From: an uncultured Ectothiorhodospiraceae bacterium
Lineage (GTDB): Bacteria; Pseudomonadota; Gammaproteobacteria; UBA6429; Thiohalophilaceae
Direction: 5' to 3'
Assembly (NCBI GenBank): GCA_947260005.1
Contig: CAMYOL010000056.1
Coordinates: 56,627-120,626 of the forward strand
Length of the DNA stretch: 64,000 nt
Part shown: positions 63,811 through 64,000 of the stretch, in pieces
How positions within the stretch are numbered: the first letter of the stretch is position 1
Layout: each line of letters starts with the position of its first letter
Notes under the pieces: generated by a model
What the model was told of the DNA's origin: nothing
Database searches by the model: none
What the model saw: only the letters and a program-made list of their open reading frames with translations
Position numbers and translations under genes: made by a program

Positions 63811-63882
63811 AAAAACGGGGTCAGAGACGTATTATTTATCTTCTGTTCCAGCAGAAAATAATACGTCTCTGACCCCATTTTT
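63811..63882. repeat. GGGGTCAGAGACGTATTATTT palindrome, unit 2
   Basis: Same palindrome as unit 1, with four bases less in one arm. It sits about 20 bases beyond the 3' end of the intact SRP RNA and may serve as its terminator. A half unit (AAAAAAATGGGGTCAG) lies just before it at 63792-63808, at the junction of the tandem copies. Confidence 0.92.
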
Positions 63883-63903
63883 TGAATTTTAAGCTTTAAA
63901 TTA

Positions 63904-64000
63904 GGGTGGCGCTCGCACCCGCTACACCCCGGCACCCGAATCCATTACTACCGTTGCTCCCTTCCGGGCCTGGCGGGGTTTGCAATTTCTCGTCGCGAGG
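63904..64000 (-). ncRNA. ffs: Small SRP RNA (4.5S RNA), 5' end cut by window edge
   Basis: Read on the minus strand: GCCAGGCCCGGAAGGGAGCA is the conserved helix-8 tip with GGAA tetraloop where Ffh binds, followed by GATTCGGGTGCCGGGGTGTA as the opposite strand. CTCGC near the 5' edge pairs with GCGAG near the 3' end. About ten bases at the 5' end are missing. Works with Ffh in co-translational membrane targeting. Position upstream of dnaX matches other gammaproteobacteria. Confidence 0.9.

Noticed and set aside
1..64000. tRNA, rRNA or transposase genes
   Set aside because: None seen on either strand by reading; no clover-leaf with CCA-type end or conserved rRNA segments, and no transposase motifs.

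Overview
The window reads as chromosome of a flagellated, polarly organised gammaproteobacterium outside the Enterobacterales. Supporting this are the Pseudomonas/Vibrio-like order fliLMNOPQR-flhBA-flhFG-fliA-cheYZAB-motCD-parCP-cheW, a second stator set motAB, the dnaX-ybaB-recR block with a small SRP RNA just upstream, and leuC-leuD-leuB with a divergent LysR regulator. I cannot name the genus. The backbone is moderately AT-rich. One gene (26276-29776) is visibly richer in G+C and looks acquired.

Layout. 1-3444: leucine biosynthesis and its probable LysR regulator. 3445-7325: Helicobacter-type malate:quinone oxidoreductase, an MFS transporter and chorismate synthase, separated by palindromic repeats. 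7429-13964: a PAS-GGDEF-EAL sensor, prmB, mog, and the radical SAM / Memo / AMMECR1 trio on two divergent strands. 14180-16902: a GYF-TM-pentapeptide-repeat protein, then a FliK-like / short FlhB-like pair detached from the main flagellar cluster. 17351-21697: an orphan PA2779-family protein, an exported Pcm methyltransferase and a large membrane protein with a spermidine-synthase-like domain.

21700-26100 is a decayed accessory zone. It holds a tail fragment, a PDC-sensor protein, a broken EAL domain, two histidine-kinase remnants (one broken at an ATGG tetranucleotide tract), a small ORF with a strong ribosome binding site and a frameshifted TPR protein. 26276-29776 encodes an FTP-domain metallopeptidase-like protein with an unusual HELGGH site and ASH-like repeats, flanked by REP-like palindromes. 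29989-33222 has a secreted hypothetical, a PhoX/DUF839 protein and an outer-membrane beta-barrel.

33430-53238 is one long leftward motility block. Reading in transcription order, an RpoN-type promoter precedes fliL, and fliL to fliA form a near-continuous operon. A hairpin follows fliA, then a FliA-type promoter precedes cheY and the chemotaxis operon, which ends in a small HIDEYA-tailed protein and a DUF2802 protein. 53443-56993: orn, an M48 protease, cytochrome c, pterin dehydratase and rsgA. 57315-60872: motAB and an HDOD protein, each with its own FliA-type promoter facing away from the other. 60866-64000: recR, ybaB, dnaX, and two tandem copies of an SRP RNA unit, one degenerate, each with a palindrome at its 3' side.

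The strongest candidates for something undescribed are the acquired metallopeptidase island, the tandem SRP RNA duplication tied to REP palindromes, the conserved-looking HIDEYA micro-protein in the chemotaxis operon, and the GYF-pentapeptide protein.
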